A DNA stretch of 64,000 nucleotides from NCBI RefSeq assembly GCF_013347965.1, contig NZ_CP048810.1, positions 4,153,501 to 4,217,500 of the forward strand, read 5' to 3'. Source of the stretch: Pseudomonas bijieensis. Lineage in GTDB: Bacteria > Pseudomonadota > Gammaproteobacteria > Pseudomonadales > Pseudomonadaceae. The notes beneath the pieces were generated by a model. It saw only the letters and a list, made by a program, of their open reading frames with translations. It ran no database searches and was not told the DNA's origin. Below are positions 33,978 through 44,199 of the stretch, piece after piece. Numbering within the stretch: position 1 is the stretch's first letter; each line of letters starts with the position of its first letter. A program made the translations under genes and the position numbers.

Positions 33978-34928
33978 ATGTCTGTGTTCACCCCCCTGGC
34001 TCGGCCCGAGCTGGAAACCTTTCTCGCCCCTTACGGGCTTGGCCGTCTGCTTGATTTCCAAGGGATCGCCGCTGGCAGCGAAAACACCAACTTCTTCATC
34101 AGCCTGGAGCAGGGCGAGTTCGTCCTGACCCTGGTCGAGCGCGGCCCGGTGCAGGAAATGCCGTTCTTCATCGAACTGCTGGACGTGCTGCATGACGCCG
34201 ACCTGCCGGTGCCTTATGCCTTGCGCACCACCGACGGCGTGGCACTGCGGGAACTGGCGGGCAAACCGGCACTGTTGCAACCGCGCCTGGCAGGCAAGCA
34301 CATCAAGCAGGCCAACGCGCAACATTGCGCCCAGGTCGGCGAGTTGCTGGCCCATCTGCACCTGGCGACCCGGGACAAGATGATCAAGCGCAAGACCGAC
34401 CGCGGCCTGGACTGGATGCAGGAGGAGGGCGCCAAGCTGTTGTCGCACCTCGACGCTGAGCCGCGTCGGTTGCTGGAAGCGGCATTGGATGAAATCGTTT
34501 TGCAGAAGGTCGGCATCCTGGCGCTGCCGCGCGCCAACATCCATGCCGATCTGTTCCGCGACAATGCGATGTTCGAAGGCACGCACCTGACCGGGTTGAT
34601 CGACTTCTACAACGCTTGCTCCGGGCCGATGCTGTATGACGTTGCCATCGCCTTGAACGACTGGTGCTCGAATGACGACGGTGCGCTCGATGGCCCTCGG
34701 GCGCGGGCGTTGCTGGGCGCCTATGCGGCGCTGCGGCCGTTTACGGCTGCCGAGGCCGAGCTATGGCCGACCATGCTGCGCGTGGCGTGCGTGCGGTTCT
34801 GGCTGTCGCGGTTGATCGCCGCCGAATCGTTTGCCGGGCAGGATGTGTTGATTCACGATCCGATGGAGTTCCAGCAGCGGCTGGCGCAGCGGCAGACGAT
34901 TCACGCACAGTTGCCTTTCGCCTTGTAA
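33978..34928 (+). CDS. thrB: homoserine kinase
   Basis: Phosphorylates homoserine to O-phosphohomoserine in threonine synthesis. The 316-residue product belongs to the pseudomonad ThrB type, which has the aminoglycoside phosphotransferase/choline kinase fold rather than the GHMP fold of E. coli. Seen are the N-terminal MSVFTPLARPELETFLAPYGLG, the nucleotide-loop region GIAAGSENTNFF, the catalytic ANIHADLFRDNAMF (Brenner-type HxDLxxxN) and GLIDFYNACSGPMLYDVAI with the metal Asp. Length and neighbours (polA-DUF2782-thrB-znuA) agree with other pseudomonads. Confidence 0.95.
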   Translation: MSVFTPLARPELETFLAPYGLGRLLDFQGIAAGSENTNFFISLEQGEFVLTLVERGPVQEMPFFIELLDVLHDADLPVPYALRTTDGVALRELAGKPALLQPRLAGKHIKQANAQHCAQVGELLAHLHLATRDKMIKRKTDRGLDWMQEEGAKLLSHLDAEPRRLLEAALDEIVLQKVGILALPRANIHADLFRDNAMFEGTHLTGLIDFYNACSGPMLYDVAIALNDWCSNDDGALDGPRARALLGAYAALRPFTAAEAELWPTMLRVACVRFWLSRLIAAESFAGQDVLIHDPMEFQQRLAQRQTIHAQLPFAL

Positions 34929-34954
34929 CAGCCAGTCAATGCGCGAATGCTTTT

Positions 34955-35046
34955 GTGGCGAGGGAGCTTGCTCCCGCTGGGTTGCGTAGCGACCGCAAGA
35001 TGTTGGGGCCGCTTCGCAGCCCAGCGGGAGCAAGCTCCCTCACCAC
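34955..35046. repeat. REPIN (GTGGCGAGGGAGCTTGCTCCC type)
   Basis: Inverted REP pair with core GTGGCGAGGGAGCTTGCTCC; second arm has one change (CTCACCAC). It fills most of the thrB-znuA gap. Confidence 0.9.
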
Positions 35047-35060
35047 AACAGCGGAGGGGA

Positions 35061-35990
35061 TTACAGCGACTCCAGGCACCCCGCCAAATCATTGCCCAAC
35101 TTCTCCAACAACTGCTCATACCCCTGCGCCGTCGCCGGGGTATAGCCGCCCAGTGCATCCAGTTCCGCCAGCTTCACCGGCAACCCGGCCACCAGGGTTT
35201 CGGCCAGGCGCGGGCGCAGCGGTGGTTCGCTGAACACGCAGGTCTTGCCCACCGCCTGCAAGCGCGTGCGCATCGCCGCCACGTGCTGGGCACCGGGCTG
35301 GACTTCGGCAGCCACGGCGAACACCCCGGCGTGCTTGAGGCCGTAGTTGTCTTCGAAATAATCAAACGCTTCGTGGAACACGAAATACGGCTTGCCCGCG
35401 ACCCCGGCCAGGTGCGCCTTCAAGCGTGTATCCAGGGCGTCGAGACGCTGGTTGAAACCCTTGAGGTTGCTTTGATAGCGGGCAGCGTTGGCCGGATCCG
35501 CCGCGCTCAGGTCAGCCGCCATTTTCGCCGCGATCACCCGCGCATTGAGCGGCGAGAGCCACAAGTGGGCATCCACGCTGCCGGGGCGATGGTCGTGATC
35601 GTGTTCATCGCCGTCATGATCATCGTCCTCGTGGGAGGCGCTGTCCTGGGCGAAGTGACGCAACTTGAGCCCCGGCAGATCCTGCACCGCGACGGAGGGC
35701 AGGGTACGACCGTTCAACACTCGCGGCAGGAAACCTTCCATGTCGGGCCCAATCCAGTACAGCAAGTCCACTGACTGCACCTTCCGTACGTCGGATGGCC
35801 GCAAGGCATAGTGATGCGGCGAAGCACCGGGAGGCAGCAACACTTCCGGAACCGCCACGCCGTCCTGCACCGCAGCGGCAATCAGCTGTAACGGCTTGAT
35901 GCTGGTGAGCACCTTGACGTCGGCCTGGGCCGGGCCAATCAGTAGAAAACTTGCGACAAAAACGACAAAGAGCGAAAAAAATCGGGACAC
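35061..35990 (-). CDS. znuA: zinc ABC transporter substrate-binding protein ZnuA
   Basis: Periplasmic zinc-binding component of ZnuABC. The 309-residue product has a signal peptide (FVVFVASFLLIGPAQA) and the TroA-type fold. Zinc ligands are likely in GASPHHYALRPSD (His), DAHLWLSP (His), FVFHEAFDYF (His) and a C-terminal Asp/Glu. A His/Asp-rich flexible loop (ASHEDDDHDGDEHDHDH) between strands is typical of ZnuA and may capture zinc. The start was set to GTG at 35990 (MSRFFSLF); a GTG three codons upstream (35999) is possible. It is divergent from zur with a probable Zur box between. Confidence 0.94.
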   Translation of the reverse strand: MSRFFSLFVVFVASFLLIGPAQADVKVLTSIKPLQLIAAAVQDGVAVPEVLLPPGASPHHYALRPSDVRKVQSVDLLYWIGPDMEGFLPRVLNGRTLPSVAVQDLPGLKLRHFAQDSASHEDDDHDGDEHDHDHRPGSVDAHLWLSPLNARVIAAKMAADLSAADPANAARYQSNLKGFNQRLDALDTRLKAHLAGVAGKPYFVFHEAFDYFEDNYGLKHAGVFAVAAEVQPGAQHVAAMRTRLQAVGKTCVFSEPPLRPRLAETLVAGLPVKLAELDALGGYTPATAQGYEQLLEKLGNDLAGCLESL

Positions 35991-36016
35991 GATGACCACT
36001 CGTAGAGGCGAGAACG

Positions 36017-36032
36017 GGTAACATAATAACGT
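36017..36032. promoter_or_regulatory. probable Zur box
   Basis: GGTAACATAATAACGT matches the gammaproteobacterial Zur core TGTTATAWTATAACAT at 11 of 16 positions, is A/T-rich in a GC-rich background, and lies between divergent znuA and zur. It would give zinc-repression of both units. Confidence 0.6.
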
Positions 36033-36056
36033 CTCTCACTAAACTCGTCGCTGCCC

Positions 36057-36539
36057 ATGCCTATTACACCCCTTGCCAGTCGTCCCCACGATCACTCCCA
36101 CTGTGTGCACAGCGCGCTGTCCGAGGCCGATGCCATCTGCGCGCGCCAGGGGTTGCGCCTGACCGCCTTGCGTCGGCGCGTGTTGGAATTGGTCTGGCAG
36201 AGCCACAAGCCGCTGGGCGCCTACGACATCCTCGCCGTGCTCAGCGAGCAGGACGGCCGCCGCGCCGCGCCGCCGACGGTCTATCGGGCACTGGATTTCC
36301 TCCTGGAAAACGGCCTGGTGCATCGCATTTCGTCGCTGAACGCCTTCGTCGGCTGCAACCATCCGGAGCACGCCCACCAAGGCCAGTTCCTTATCTGCCG
36401 CGAATGCCATGCGGCCATCGAGCTGGAGCAGAAGTCCATCAGCGATGCGATCATCGCCAGCGCCAAAGAAGTCGGCTTCGTGGTCGATACCCAGACCGTC
36501 GAAGTGGTCGGTCTGTGCTCCGGCTGCCAGGGGGCCTGA
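36057..36539 (+). CDS. zur: zinc uptake regulator Zur (Np20)
   Basis: Fur-family repressor of 160 residues that shuts off znuABC when zinc is plentiful. The winged helix is [26 protein letters not shown] ... [20 protein letters not shown] (shown with a gap). The structural zinc site is formed by CRECH and CSGCQ near the end, and the regulatory site by histidines in [13 protein letters not shown] His-rich N-terminal extension ([11 protein letters not shown]) is typical. The znuC start codon overlaps its stop (TGATGA), so zur-znuC-znuB is one operon. Confidence 0.95.
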   Translation: MPITPLASRPHDHSHCVHSALSEADAICARQGLRLTALRRRVLELVWQSHKPLGAYDILAVLSEQDGRRAAPPTVYRALDFLLENGLVHRISSLNAFVGCNHPEHAHQGQFLICRECHAAIELEQKSISDAIIASAKEVGFVVDTQTVEVVGLCSGCQGA

Positions 36540-37321
36540 TGAGCAATGCGTTGATCCGCCTTGAGCAGGTGGCCGTGACGTTCGCCGGGCAGAGCGTGCT
36601 GGACAACATCCAACTGAGCGTCGAGCCGGGGCAGATCGTGACCCTGATCGGCCCCAACGGCGCCGGCAAGACCACACTGGTGCGCGCCGTGCTCGGTTTG
36701 CTCAAGCCCGACAGCGGCAGTGTCTGGCGCAAGCCAAAGCTGCGGGTCGGCTACATGCCGCAAAAACTCCACGTAGACCCGACGCTACCGCTGTCGGTGT
36801 TGCGCTTCCTGCGCCTGGTGCCTGGCGTGGACCGCGCACGGGCCTTGGCGGCGCTCAACGAAGTCGGCGCCGAACAGGTAATCGACAGCCCGGTGCAAAG
36901 TGTTTCCGGTGGCGAAATGCAGCGCGTGCTGCTGGCCCGCGCTCTGCTGCGCGAGCCTGAACTGCTGGTGCTCGACGAACCGGTGCAAGGTGTCGATGTA
37001 GCGGGGCAGGCCGAGCTGTACAGCCTGATCACGCGCTTGCGCGACCGTCATGGTTGCGGCGTGCTGATGGTGTCCCACGATCTGCACCTGGTGATGAGCA
37101 CCACCGACCAAGTGGTCTGCCTCAACCGCCACGTCTGCTGTTCCGGGCATCCCGAGCAGGTCAGCGGCGATCCGGCCTTCGTCGAGTTGTTCGGAAAGAA
37201 CGCACAAAGCCTGGCGATTTATCACCACCACCACGATCACGCCCACGACCTGCATGGTTCAGTGGTCAGTGCCCCTTCTGCTTCCAATCATGTTCATGGA
37301 GATGGCTGCAAGCATGGCTGA
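36539..37321 (+). CDS. znuC: zinc ABC transporter ATPase ZnuC
   Basis: A 260-residue ATPase energising zinc import. Walker [11 protein letters not shown]-loop [10 protein letters not shown], signature [17 protein letters not shown], Walker [13 protein letters not shown] and switch [12 protein letters not shown] are present. The C-terminus is His-rich ([23 protein letters not shown]), as in other ZnuC proteins, and may sense zinc. The start overlaps the zur stop and the end overlaps znuB by 8 bp. Confidence 0.96.
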   Translation: MSNALIRLEQVAVTFAGQSVLDNIQLSVEPGQIVTLIGPNGAGKTTLVRAVLGLLKPDSGSVWRKPKLRVGYMPQKLHVDPTLPLSVLRFLRLVPGVDRARALAALNEVGAEQVIDSPVQSVSGGEMQRVLLARALLREPELLVLDEPVQGVDVAGQAELYSLITRLRDRHGCGVLMVSHDLHLVMSTTDQVVCLNRHVCCSGHPEQVSGDPAFVELFGKNAQSLAIYHHHHDHAHDLHGSVVSAPSASNHVHGDGCKHG

Positions 37322-38102
37322 TTTTCTGTTGTACGCCCTGCTCGCAGGCCTGGCCCTGGCGCTGGTGGCCGGCCCCTTGGGCTCGTTCGTGGTCTGGCGG
37401 CGCATGGCTTATTTTGGCGACACCTTGTCCCACGCGGCGTTGCTCGGCGTGGCCCTGGGGTTTCTGCTGGATGTCAGCCCCGCGGTGGCGGTGACCGTTG
37501 GCTGCCTGTTGTTGGCGGTGTTGTTGGTGACGTTGCAACAGCGCCAGCCGCTGGCGTCCGACACACTGTTGGGCATTCTGGCGCCGAGCACCCTGTCCCT
37601 CGGGCTGGTGGTACTAAGCTTCATGCATGACGTGCGAATTGACCTGATGGCCTATCTGTTCGGCGATCTGTTGGCGATCAGTCCGACAGACCTGTCGTGG
37701 ATCCTCGGCGGTAGCGCGGCGGTGCTGTTGTTGCTGGTGGCGCTCTGGCGGCCCTTGCTGGCCGTCACCGTGCACGAGGAACTGGCGCGCGTCGAAGGCT
37801 TGCCGGTGGTGGGTTTGCGTCTGGCACTGATGCTGCTGATTGCCGTAGTCATCGCGGTGGCGATGAAGATCGTCGGTGTCTTGCTGATCACTTCATTGCT
37901 GATCATCCCGGCGGCTGCGGCACAGCGTCACGCCCGCTCCCCGGAGCAAATGGCCCTGGGCGCGAGCCTGCTGGGCATGCTCGCGGTGTGCGGTGGATTG
38001 GCGTTGTCGTGGTTCAAGGACACCCCGGCCGGTCCGTCGATCGTGGTCAGCGCCGCTGCGTTGTTTCTGCTGAGTTTTGTCCTGCCTCGTAGAGGGGTGT
38101 AG
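37314..38102 (+). CDS. znuB: zinc ABC transporter permease ZnuB
   Basis: A 262-residue ABC-3 family permease with about eight membrane helices. Typical blocks are [68 protein letters not shown] and [18 protein letters not shown]. It forms the channel through which zinc delivered by ZnuA enters the cytosol. It overlaps znuC by 8 bp; a lipoprotein gene starts 37 bp downstream and may share the transcript. Confidence 0.96.
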   Translation: MADFLLYALLAGLALALVAGPLGSFVVWRRMAYFGDTLSHAALLGVALGFLLDVSPAVAVTVGCLLLAVLLVTLQQRQPLASDTLLGILAPSTLSLGLVVLSFMHDVRIDLMAYLFGDLLAISPTDLSWILGGSAAVLLLLVALWRPLLAVTVHEELARVEGLPVVGLRLALMLLIAVVIAVAMKIVGVLLITSLLIIPAAAAQRHARSPEQMALGASLLGMLAVCGGLALSWFKDTPAGPSIVVSAAALFLLSFVLPRRGV

Positions 38103-38139
38103 ACTTGCTCGCTTTTTGCGCAAATAGAGAGTCGCAGGA

Positions 38140-38853
38140 ATGAAGCCGTTCGCCTCCCGTTATCTGCTCCTTGTCGCATTTTCCCTGCTGCTGGGCGCTT
38201 GCCAGAGTACACCGCCGGTCACCCAGGCCCCCGATACGCGGGGCCCGGCCATCGCGCAGCTCGAGCAAAGCCTGGCCAGCAATGAGCTGGCCACCGCTGA
38301 AGACCAGTTGGCCGCCTTGCAAGCCCAGTCGCCCGAAGACCCGTCGCTGGAACCCTACCAGCGGCTACTGGCCGAGGCGTACTTGCGTCGCAGCCAGATC
38401 GATCTGCAAAAAGGCGATGTCAACGCCGCCGCCACGGCCCTGAGCCGTGCCCGAGCCTTGATGCCCAAGGCCCCGGCGCTCACCGGCGAGGTCAACAGCG
38501 CCATTGCCGAAGCGCGCAAGGCCGAGCTGGATAAAGCCGAGGCAGCCCTCCAGGCCGCCGAAGCCAAACCGGTCGCCAAAGTGATCGATCCGAGCGCCGA
38601 AAGCACCACGGTGGCACTCAACATCGCCGATATCCAGCAACTGCGCCGTCAATTGGATGCCATCGCCGCTGATGTGGTGAATTTTCAATGTGACGTCAGC
38701 ATCCAGGCGCCACGCACCGATGATTATCCGTGGTTGGCGACGTTGCTGACCAAGCGGGTCAAGAAACTTGATCCTGGGTTTGACCTGAAGTTGCAAAAGC
38801 AGATTTTGCGCAGCGTGCCGGCGCAGATGGTTCTAACTCCGCGTAAGCCTTAA
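38140..38853 (+). CDS. PA5502-type lipoprotein with helical repeats
   Basis: A 237-residue lipoprotein, lipobox LLGAC at about residue 21. The mature part begins with a Pro-rich spacer (TPPVTQAPDTRGPA) and continues with TPR-like helical pairs (AQLEQSLASNELATAEDQLAAL, YLRRSQIDLQKGDVNAAATALS shown separately) and an Ala/Glu-rich coiled-coil. The C-terminal globular part has two features: FQCDVSIQAPRTDDYPW and VKKLDPGFDL. Function is unknown. Location downstream of znuB matches PA5502, so a link to zinc status is possible but unproven. Confidence 0.78.
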   Translation: MKPFASRYLLLVAFSLLLGACQSTPPVTQAPDTRGPAIAQLEQSLASNELATAEDQLAALQAQSPEDPSLEPYQRLLAEAYLRRSQIDLQKGDVNAAATALSRARALMPKAPALTGEVNSAIAEARKAELDKAEAALQAAEAKPVAKVIDPSAESTTVALNIADIQQLRRQLDAIAADVVNFQCDVSIQAPRTDDYPWLATLLTKRVKKLDPGFDLKLQKQILRSVPAQMVLTPRKP

Positions 38854-38858
38854 AAAGC

Positions 38859-38934
38859 ATCGCGAGCAGGCTCGCTCCCACAGTGATTTTGTGTCGATCA
38901 CAAAACCCCATGTGGGAGCGAGCCTGCTCGCGAT
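38859..38934. repeat. REP pair (TGTGGGAGCGAGC family)
   Basis: ATCGCGAGCAGGCTCGCTCCCACA and TGTGGGAGCGAGCCTGCTCGCGAT with a 28-bp spacer, between convergent genes. Confidence 0.9.
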
Positions 38935-38971
38935 AGCGTCCTACCAGCAAACAATCTCTTTCAGACAACCC

Positions 38972-41110
38972 TCAAGCCGGAACCGCCTTGGCCTTAGGCT
39001 CCCGCGCCCAAACCCGATGCTGAGCAATCGCCGCAAAAAACCGCGAAAAACCGCTCGCCTCCGCGTCTTCGATCAACCCCGCATCCACTTCCAGCTTCAA
39101 CTCCACCAGCAACTGCCGGGCCTCACCATGAAGCCCAATGGCTTTCAGATGCTTGTAGGCCTCCAGCACGTAATGCAACGCCACGCCGTCGCGACTCAAG
39201 GCCTTGATCGACTCCGCGCCACCCGGTACGAACACCGCGTCAAAGGCAATCGACGGCAAGCCTTCCATGGACGCATCCACCGCTAGCTTTTTCCCATCGG
39301 CCGTAGTCACTGGCGCCGAAGTCGGCCCAAGTACTTTGGCATGGGCGCCCTCAGCCTTCAGGGCTTGCTTGAGCGCATCGATGATCGCGCCATCGACACC
39401 GTCGGCCACCAGCACCGCCACCTTGCGGGTCTTGATGTCCCCGGACAGCAGGTTCGCCTGGCTCAAGGCCGGGGACTGCTCCAGCGAAGGCTTCGGTACA
39501 TCGACGGTGCCGGCGGTGGGTGCCGGCAAGCCGAGGTTCTTCGCGACCCGTCCGGCCAGTTCCAGATCGATGTTGGCGAGGATTTCGTTGACCTGCCGCG
39601 CCCGGATGAACTCCCGCTCCACCTTGCCCAGTTCGAAGCTGTAGGCGGCGATGATGTGCTCCTGCTCATGAGGGCTCATGCTCTTGTAGAACAACCGCGC
39701 TTGGGAAAAATGGTCGGCGAACGAATCGCTGCGTTGGCGAATCTTGTAGGCGTCGATGCGTTCTGGATAGCTTTCGAAGCCACCGTCCTCAGGTCCGGGC
39801 GGGGTTTCTTTCGGCCAACCGCCATCGATGGAGTTCGGCTCGTAGGAAGCGCGCCCCTTGTCGATGGTGCTGCGGTGCATGCCGTCACGCTGGCCGTTGT
39901 GCACCGGGGTAATCGCCCGGTTGATCGGCAGCTCATGAAAATTCGGCCCACCGAGTCGGCTGATTTGCGTATCGGTGTAGGAAAACAGCCGGCCCTGCAG
40001 CAACGGGTCGTTGGAAAAGTCGATGCCCGGCACGATATGCCCGGGGCAGAAGGCAACTTGCTCGACTTCGGCGAAGAAGTTGTCCGGGTTGCGGTTCAGC
40101 ACCATCTTGCCCAGGGGCGTGATGGGGACCAGTTCTTCAGGGATGATCTTGGTCGGGTCGAGCAGGTCGAAGTCGAACTTATGCTCGTCTTCCTCGGCGA
40201 CGATCTGTACGCCAAATTCCCATTCCGGGTAGTCGCCCATCTCGATCGATTCCCAGAGATCGCGACGGTGGTAGTCGGTATCTTTACCCGCCAGTTTCTG
40301 GGCTTCGTCCCACACCAATGAACAGGTGCCGACCGTAGGGCGCCAGTGGAATTTGACGAAGCTGCTTTTGCCTTCGGCGTTGATCATGCGGAAGGTGTGC
40401 ACGCCAAAGCCCTGCATGCTGCGCAGGCTTTTCGGAATGGCCCGGTCGGACATCGCCCAGATCACCATATGCGCCGACTCCGGCACCAGCGAGACGAAAT
40501 CCCAGAAGGTGTCGTGGGCCGAACCGCCGGTAGGTATTTCATTGTGCGGTTCGGGTTTCACCGCGTGGACGAAGTCTGGAAACTTCACCGCATCCTGGAT
40601 GAAAAACACCGGCATGTTGTTGCCCACCAGGTCGAAGTTGCCTTCGTCGGTAAAGAACTTCACCGCAAAGCCACGCACGTCCCGCACGGTATCGCCGGAA
40701 CCCCGCGGCCCTTGCACGGTGGAAAAACGCACGAACACCGGGGTTTTCTTACTCGGATCTTGTAGGAAACCGGCTTTGGTCAAGGCCGAGTGCGCATCAT
40801 AGCTCTGAAAATAACCATGGGCGCCGGTACCACGAGCGTGGACGATGCGCTCCGGGATTCGCTCATGGTCAAAGTGCGTGATTTTTTCACGCATGATGAA
40901 GTCTTCCAGCAGCGAAGGCCCGCGAGCGCCGACGCGAAGGGTGTTCTGGTTATCGGCGATCTTCACGCCCTGATTGGTGCGCAATGCTTGTTCGGTGGCG
41001 TCGGAGCGAAACCGTTCCAGGCTCTCGAGCTTGGCGTTGGTGTTGCCGCGATCCAGCGTGTCGGTCCCGGCCAGTTGGCTCTTGTTGACCGTGGGCTTTT
41101 CGGTACTCAT
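38972..41110 (-). CDS. katE: monofunctional large-subunit catalase (HPII)
   Basis: Heme catalase that degrades hydrogen peroxide. The 712-residue length is that of clade II large-subunit catalases. The catalytic His lies in [12 protein letters not shown], the Asn in [16 protein letters not shown], and the proximal heme Tyr in [15 protein letters not shown]. Beyond residue about 560 lies the extra flavodoxin/DJ-1-like domain ([28 protein letters not shown]) that marks HPII. Typically expressed under RpoS in stationary phase. Single gene between convergent znuB-side lipoprotein and divergent metN. Confidence 0.96.
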   Translation of the reverse strand: MSTEKPTVNKSQLAGTDTLDRGNTNAKLESLERFRSDATEQALRTNQGVKIADNQNTLRVGARGPSLLEDFIMREKITHFDHERIPERIVHARGTGAHGYFQSYDAHSALTKAGFLQDPSKKTPVFVRFSTVQGPRGSGDTVRDVRGFAVKFFTDEGNFDLVGNNMPVFFIQDAVKFPDFVHAVKPEPHNEIPTGGSAHDTFWDFVSLVPESAHMVIWAMSDRAIPKSLRSMQGFGVHTFRMINAEGKSSFVKFHWRPTVGTCSLVWDEAQKLAGKDTDYHRRDLWESIEMGDYPEWEFGVQIVAEEDEHKFDFDLLDPTKIIPEELVPITPLGKMVLNRNPDNFFAEVEQVAFCPGHIVPGIDFSNDPLLQGRLFSYTDTQISRLGGPNFHELPINRAITPVHNGQRDGMHRSTIDKGRASYEPNSIDGGWPKETPPGPEDGGFESYPERIDAYKIRQRSDSFADHFSQARLFYKSMSPHEQEHIIAAYSFELGKVEREFIRARQVNEILANIDLELAGRVAKNLGLPAPTAGTVDVPKPSLEQSPALSQANLLSGDIKTRKVAVLVADGVDGAIIDALKQALKAEGAHAKVLGPTSAPVTTADGKKLAVDASMEGLPSIAFDAVFVPGGAESIKALSRDGVALHYVLEAYKHLKAIGLHGEARQLLVELKLEVDAGLIEDAEASGFSRFFAAIAQHRVWAREPKAKAVPA

Positions 41111-41374
41111 CAGGCATGACTCCTCTTTGCGATCCCCGCCGTGGCCAGGACTCTTGAGTTCGATGCCGCAGGTCGGTACCTGGGCATTTTCGAGTTGCTT
41201 AATGAGTGACCGATGCCGTTTGGCTGTGTTCCTTTTTTATGGCCTTTGATCGCGTTATTGCCAAATGACAGGTCCGATCGCAAATAAATGCTAAGAACCT
41301 CTATACGGACAGGCTAAAATGCGCGCCCGGCTAACCGCTGACCCTTTTCCAACGCGCCCCACAAGGTTCGCTAC

Positions 41375-42382
41375 GTGATCGAGTTTCAAAACGTCCATAA
41401 AACCTACCGGGTCGCCGGTAGGGATATCCCCGCCCTGCATCCGACCAGTCTGACGATTGAGAACGGTCAGGTCTTCGGCTTGATCGGCCATTCCGGTGCG
41501 GGAAAAAGTACCCTGCTGCGTCTGATCAATCGCCTGGAAGATTCCACAGGCGGCAAGATCATCGTCGACGGCGAAGAAGTCACCGCCCTGGACGCCAGCG
41601 GCCTGCGGCGTTTCCGGCAGCAGGTCGGGATGATTTTCCAGCACTTCAACCTGCTGGCGTCCAAGACCGTGGCCGACAACGTCGCGCTGCCACTGACGCT
41701 CGCGGGCGAACTGTCCCGCAGCGACATTGACCGCCGAGTGGCCGAGTTGCTGGCGCGGGTCGGGCTGTCCGACCACGCCCGCAAGTACCCGGCGCAATTG
41801 TCCGGCGGCCAGAAGCAGCGCGTCGGCATCGCCCGCGCCCTGGCGACCAAGCCGAAGATCTTGCTGTGCGACGAGGCCACCAGTGCCCTCGACCCGCAGA
41901 CCACCGCCTCGGTGCTGCAACTGCTGGCGGAAATCAACCGTGAGCTGAAGCTGACCATCGTGCTGATCACCCATGAAATGGACGTGATCCGCCGCGTCTG
42001 CGATCAAGTAGCGGTGATGGACGCTGGCGTGATCGTCGAGCAAGGCCCGGTGGCCGAGGTGTTCCTGCACCCCAAGCACCCGACCACCAAGCGTTTCGTC
42101 CAGGAAGACGAGCAAATCGACGAAAGCGAACAGCGCGACGATTTCGCCCACGTGCCCGGGCGCATCGTGCGTCTGACCTTCCAGGGCGACGCGACCTACG
42201 CGCCATTGCTCGGCACCATCGCCCGGGAAACCGGCGTGGACTACAGCATCCTGGCCGGCCGCATCGACCGCATCAAAGACACCCCCTACGGGCAACTGAC
42301 CCTCGCCATCACCGGCGGTGACATGGAGGCGGCGTTCGCCCGCTTCACCGCGGCCGATGTCCACATGGAGGTGCTGCGCTAA
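41375..42382 (+). CDS. metN: methionine ABC transporter ATPase MetN
   Basis: A 335-residue ATPase starting with GTG ([13 protein letters not shown]). Walker [11 protein letters not shown]-loop [10 protein letters not shown], signature [15 protein letters not shown], Walker [13 protein letters not shown] and switch [11 protein letters not shown] are all present. The C-terminal ACT-like NIL domain (from about residue 260, [15 protein letters not shown]) allows allosteric inhibition by intracellular methionine, as known for E. coli MetN. First gene of metNIQ. The stop overlaps the metI ATG by one base. No SAM riboswitch or S-box is visible upstream. Confidence 0.96.
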   Translation: MIEFQNVHKTYRVAGRDIPALHPTSLTIENGQVFGLIGHSGAGKSTLLRLINRLEDSTGGKIIVDGEEVTALDASGLRRFRQQVGMIFQHFNLLASKTVADNVALPLTLAGELSRSDIDRRVAELLARVGLSDHARKYPAQLSGGQKQRVGIARALATKPKILLCDEATSALDPQTTASVLQLLAEINRELKLTIVLITHEMDVIRRVCDQVAVMDAGVIVEQGPVAEVFLHPKHPTTKRFVQEDEQIDESEQRDDFAHVPGRIVRLTFQGDATYAPLLGTIARETGVDYSILAGRIDRIKDTPYGQLTLAITGGDMEAAFARFTAADVHMEVLR

Positions 42383-43056
42383 TGGAACTGTTGAGTTCGT
42401 TCTTCTCCAACATCGACTGGCTGGAAATCTGGCTGGCGACGGGCGACACCTTCCTGATGCTGTTCGGTTCGCTGTTGTTTACCGTGCTGCTCGGCCTGCC
42501 GCTGGGCGTGTTGCTGTTCCTGTGCAGCCCGCGCCAGTTGCTCGAAGCCCGCGGCGTTTATGCGCTGCTGTCGCTCATCGTCAACATCCTGCGTTCGCTG
42601 CCGTTCATCATCCTGTTGATCGTGATGATCCCGTTCACGGTATTGATCACCGGCACCTCCCTGGGCGTGGCCGGCGCGATCCCGCCGCTGGTGGTCGGCG
42701 CGACACCGTTCTTTGCGCGGTTGGTGGAAACCGCCTTGCGCGAAGTCGATCGCGGCATCATCGAAGCGACCCAGGCCATGGGCGCGACCACCCGGCAGAT
42801 CATCGTCAACGCCTTGCTGCCGGAAGCCCGTCCAGGCATTTTTGCAGCGATTACGGTGACAGCGATTACGCTGGTGTCTTACACGGCGATGGCCGGTGTG
42901 GTCGGCGCCGGTGGTTTGGGCGACCTGGCGATCCGTTTTGGTTACCAGCGTTTCCAGACCGATGTGATGGTGGTCACGGTGGTGTTGCTGCTGGTGCTGG
43001 TTCAGGTCCTGCAAACCGTGGGCGACAAACTGGTTGTGCATTTTTCTAGAAAATAA
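42382..43056 (+). CDS. metI: methionine ABC transporter permease MetI
   Basis: A 224-residue permease with five to six helices. The EAA loop that contacts MetN is EVDRGIIEATQAMGATTRQII, followed by LPEARPGIFAAITVTAITLV and the conserved GVVGAGGLGDLAIRFGYQRF. Works with MetN and MetQ to import D- and L-methionine. Overlaps metN by one base. Confidence 0.96.
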   Translation: MELLSSFFSNIDWLEIWLATGDTFLMLFGSLLFTVLLGLPLGVLLFLCSPRQLLEARGVYALLSLIVNILRSLPFIILLIVMIPFTVLITGTSLGVAGAIPPLVVGATPFFARLVETALREVDRGIIEATQAMGATTRQIIVNALLPEARPGIFAAITVTAITLVSYTAMAGVVGAGGLGDLAIRFGYQRFQTDVMVVTVVLLLVLVQVLQTVGDKLVVHFSRK

Positions 43057-43135
43057 GGCCTCGCGGCCAATAAACCATGAGCCGGCCATTCGCTGGCAGG
43101 CGCCGAGAGCAGGCGCTTCAAAAGGAGTTAGCTGA

Positions 43136-43909
43136 ATGAAGAAACTACTGGTTGCCTTCGCTGCCGCCGCAGCGTTTTCCGCCCACGCCGCCGACACCCT
43201 GACCGTCGCCGCCACCCCGGTGCCGCACGCGGAAATCCTCGAATTCGTCAAACCGGCCCTGGCCAAAGAAGGCGTGGACCTCAAGGTCAAAGTCTTCACC
43301 GACTACATCCAGCCGAACGTACAAGTCGCGGAAAAACGCCTGGACGCCAACTTCTTCCAGCACCAGCCGTACCTGGATGAGTTCAACAAGGCCAAGGGCA
43401 CGCACCTGGTAAGCGTGGCCGGTGTGCACCTGGAACCCCTGGGCGCGTACTCCAGCAAGTACAAGGCCCTTACCGAACTGCCGGGCGGCGCCAACGTGGT
43501 CATCCCGAACGACGCCACCAACGGCGGCCGTGCGCTGTTGCTGCTGGCGAAGGCTGGGGTGATCAAGTTGAAGGATTCGAACAACATCCTGTCCACCACC
43601 AAGGACATCACCGAGAACCCGAAGGATCTGAAATTCCGTGAGCTGGAAGCAGCGACCATTCCGCGGGTGCTGACTCAGGTGGATCTGGCGTTGATCAACA
43701 CCAACTATGCGTTGGAAGCCAAGCTTGATCCTTCCAAGGATGCGCTGGTGATTGAAGGTAACGACTCGCCTTATGTGAATATCCTGGTGGCTCGTGAGGA
43801 TGACAAGGACAGTGAGGCGATGAAGAAGCTGGTGGCGGCGCTGCATACGCCGGAAGTGAAGGCTTTTATTCTGGAGAAATACAAAGGGGCGGTTTTGCCG
43901 GCGTTTTGA
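43136..43909 (+). CDS. metQ: methionine-binding protein MetQ
   Basis: A 257-residue NlpA/MetQ family binding protein with a signal peptide (residues 1-18, FAAAAAFSAHA). No lipobox cysteine is present, so it appears to be soluble in the periplasm, or tethered otherwise, unlike E. coli MetQ. The ligand-site blocks AATPVPHAEILEFVKP, FQHQPYLDEFN, VVIPNDATNGGRALLLL and ALINTNYALEA are typical. AAGGAG precedes the ATG. A strong terminator follows 21 bp after the stop. Confidence 0.94.
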   Translation: MKKLLVAFAAAAAFSAHAADTLTVAATPVPHAEILEFVKPALAKEGVDLKVKVFTDYIQPNVQVAEKRLDANFFQHQPYLDEFNKAKGTHLVSVAGVHLEPLGAYSSKYKALTELPGGANVVIPNDATNGGRALLLLAKAGVIKLKDSNNILSTTKDITENPKDLKFRELEAATIPRVLTQVDLALINTNYALEAKLDPSKDALVIEGNDSPYVNILVAREDDKDSEAMKKLVAALHTPEVKAFILEKYKGAVLPAF

Positions 43910-43929
43910 GCTGATCAGATGGTGAAAAA

Positions 43930-43964
43930 ACGGGGCTGCGTGGGAATGCAGGCCCGTTTTTTTT
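43930..43964 (+). terminator. terminator of metNIQ
   Basis: ACGGGgCTGCgT-gggaa-TGCAGgCCCGT stem followed by eight T residues, just after metQ. The remaining stretch to 44146 shows no gene. Confidence 0.88.
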
Positions 43965-44146
43965 GCTCGGAAATATGCGCGTCCCGCAAAGATCTGCAAG
44001 CTCACGGACATTCATCAAATTTAATTGACCTAGTGATTGTCCCGCCGCAATACCTATCCCAACGCATGAGGGTTGACTCTCGTGCCTACCTCCGAGGCCT
44101 GCTTGAGAGAAATCTCTGCGGACTTGCGTGTTTCTAAAGCATTAAT

Positions 44147-44182
44147 AAAGCAAACCCAACACTAGATGTCGGGTTGCTTTTG
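44147..44182 (-). terminator. terminator of the DUF6124 gene
   Basis: AAAGCAACCCGAC ... GTTGGGTTTGCTTT, read on the minus strand, forms a long stem with T-rich end 18 bp past the stop at 44200; it can also work on the plus strand. Confidence 0.75.
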
Positions 44183-44199
44183 GGAAGGATGTTTATCTG

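Noticed and set aside
41111..41374. SAM riboswitch or S-box ahead of metN
   Set aside because: The 264-bp leader region shows none of the conserved SAM-I or SAM-II core elements; control by a protein regulator is more likely.
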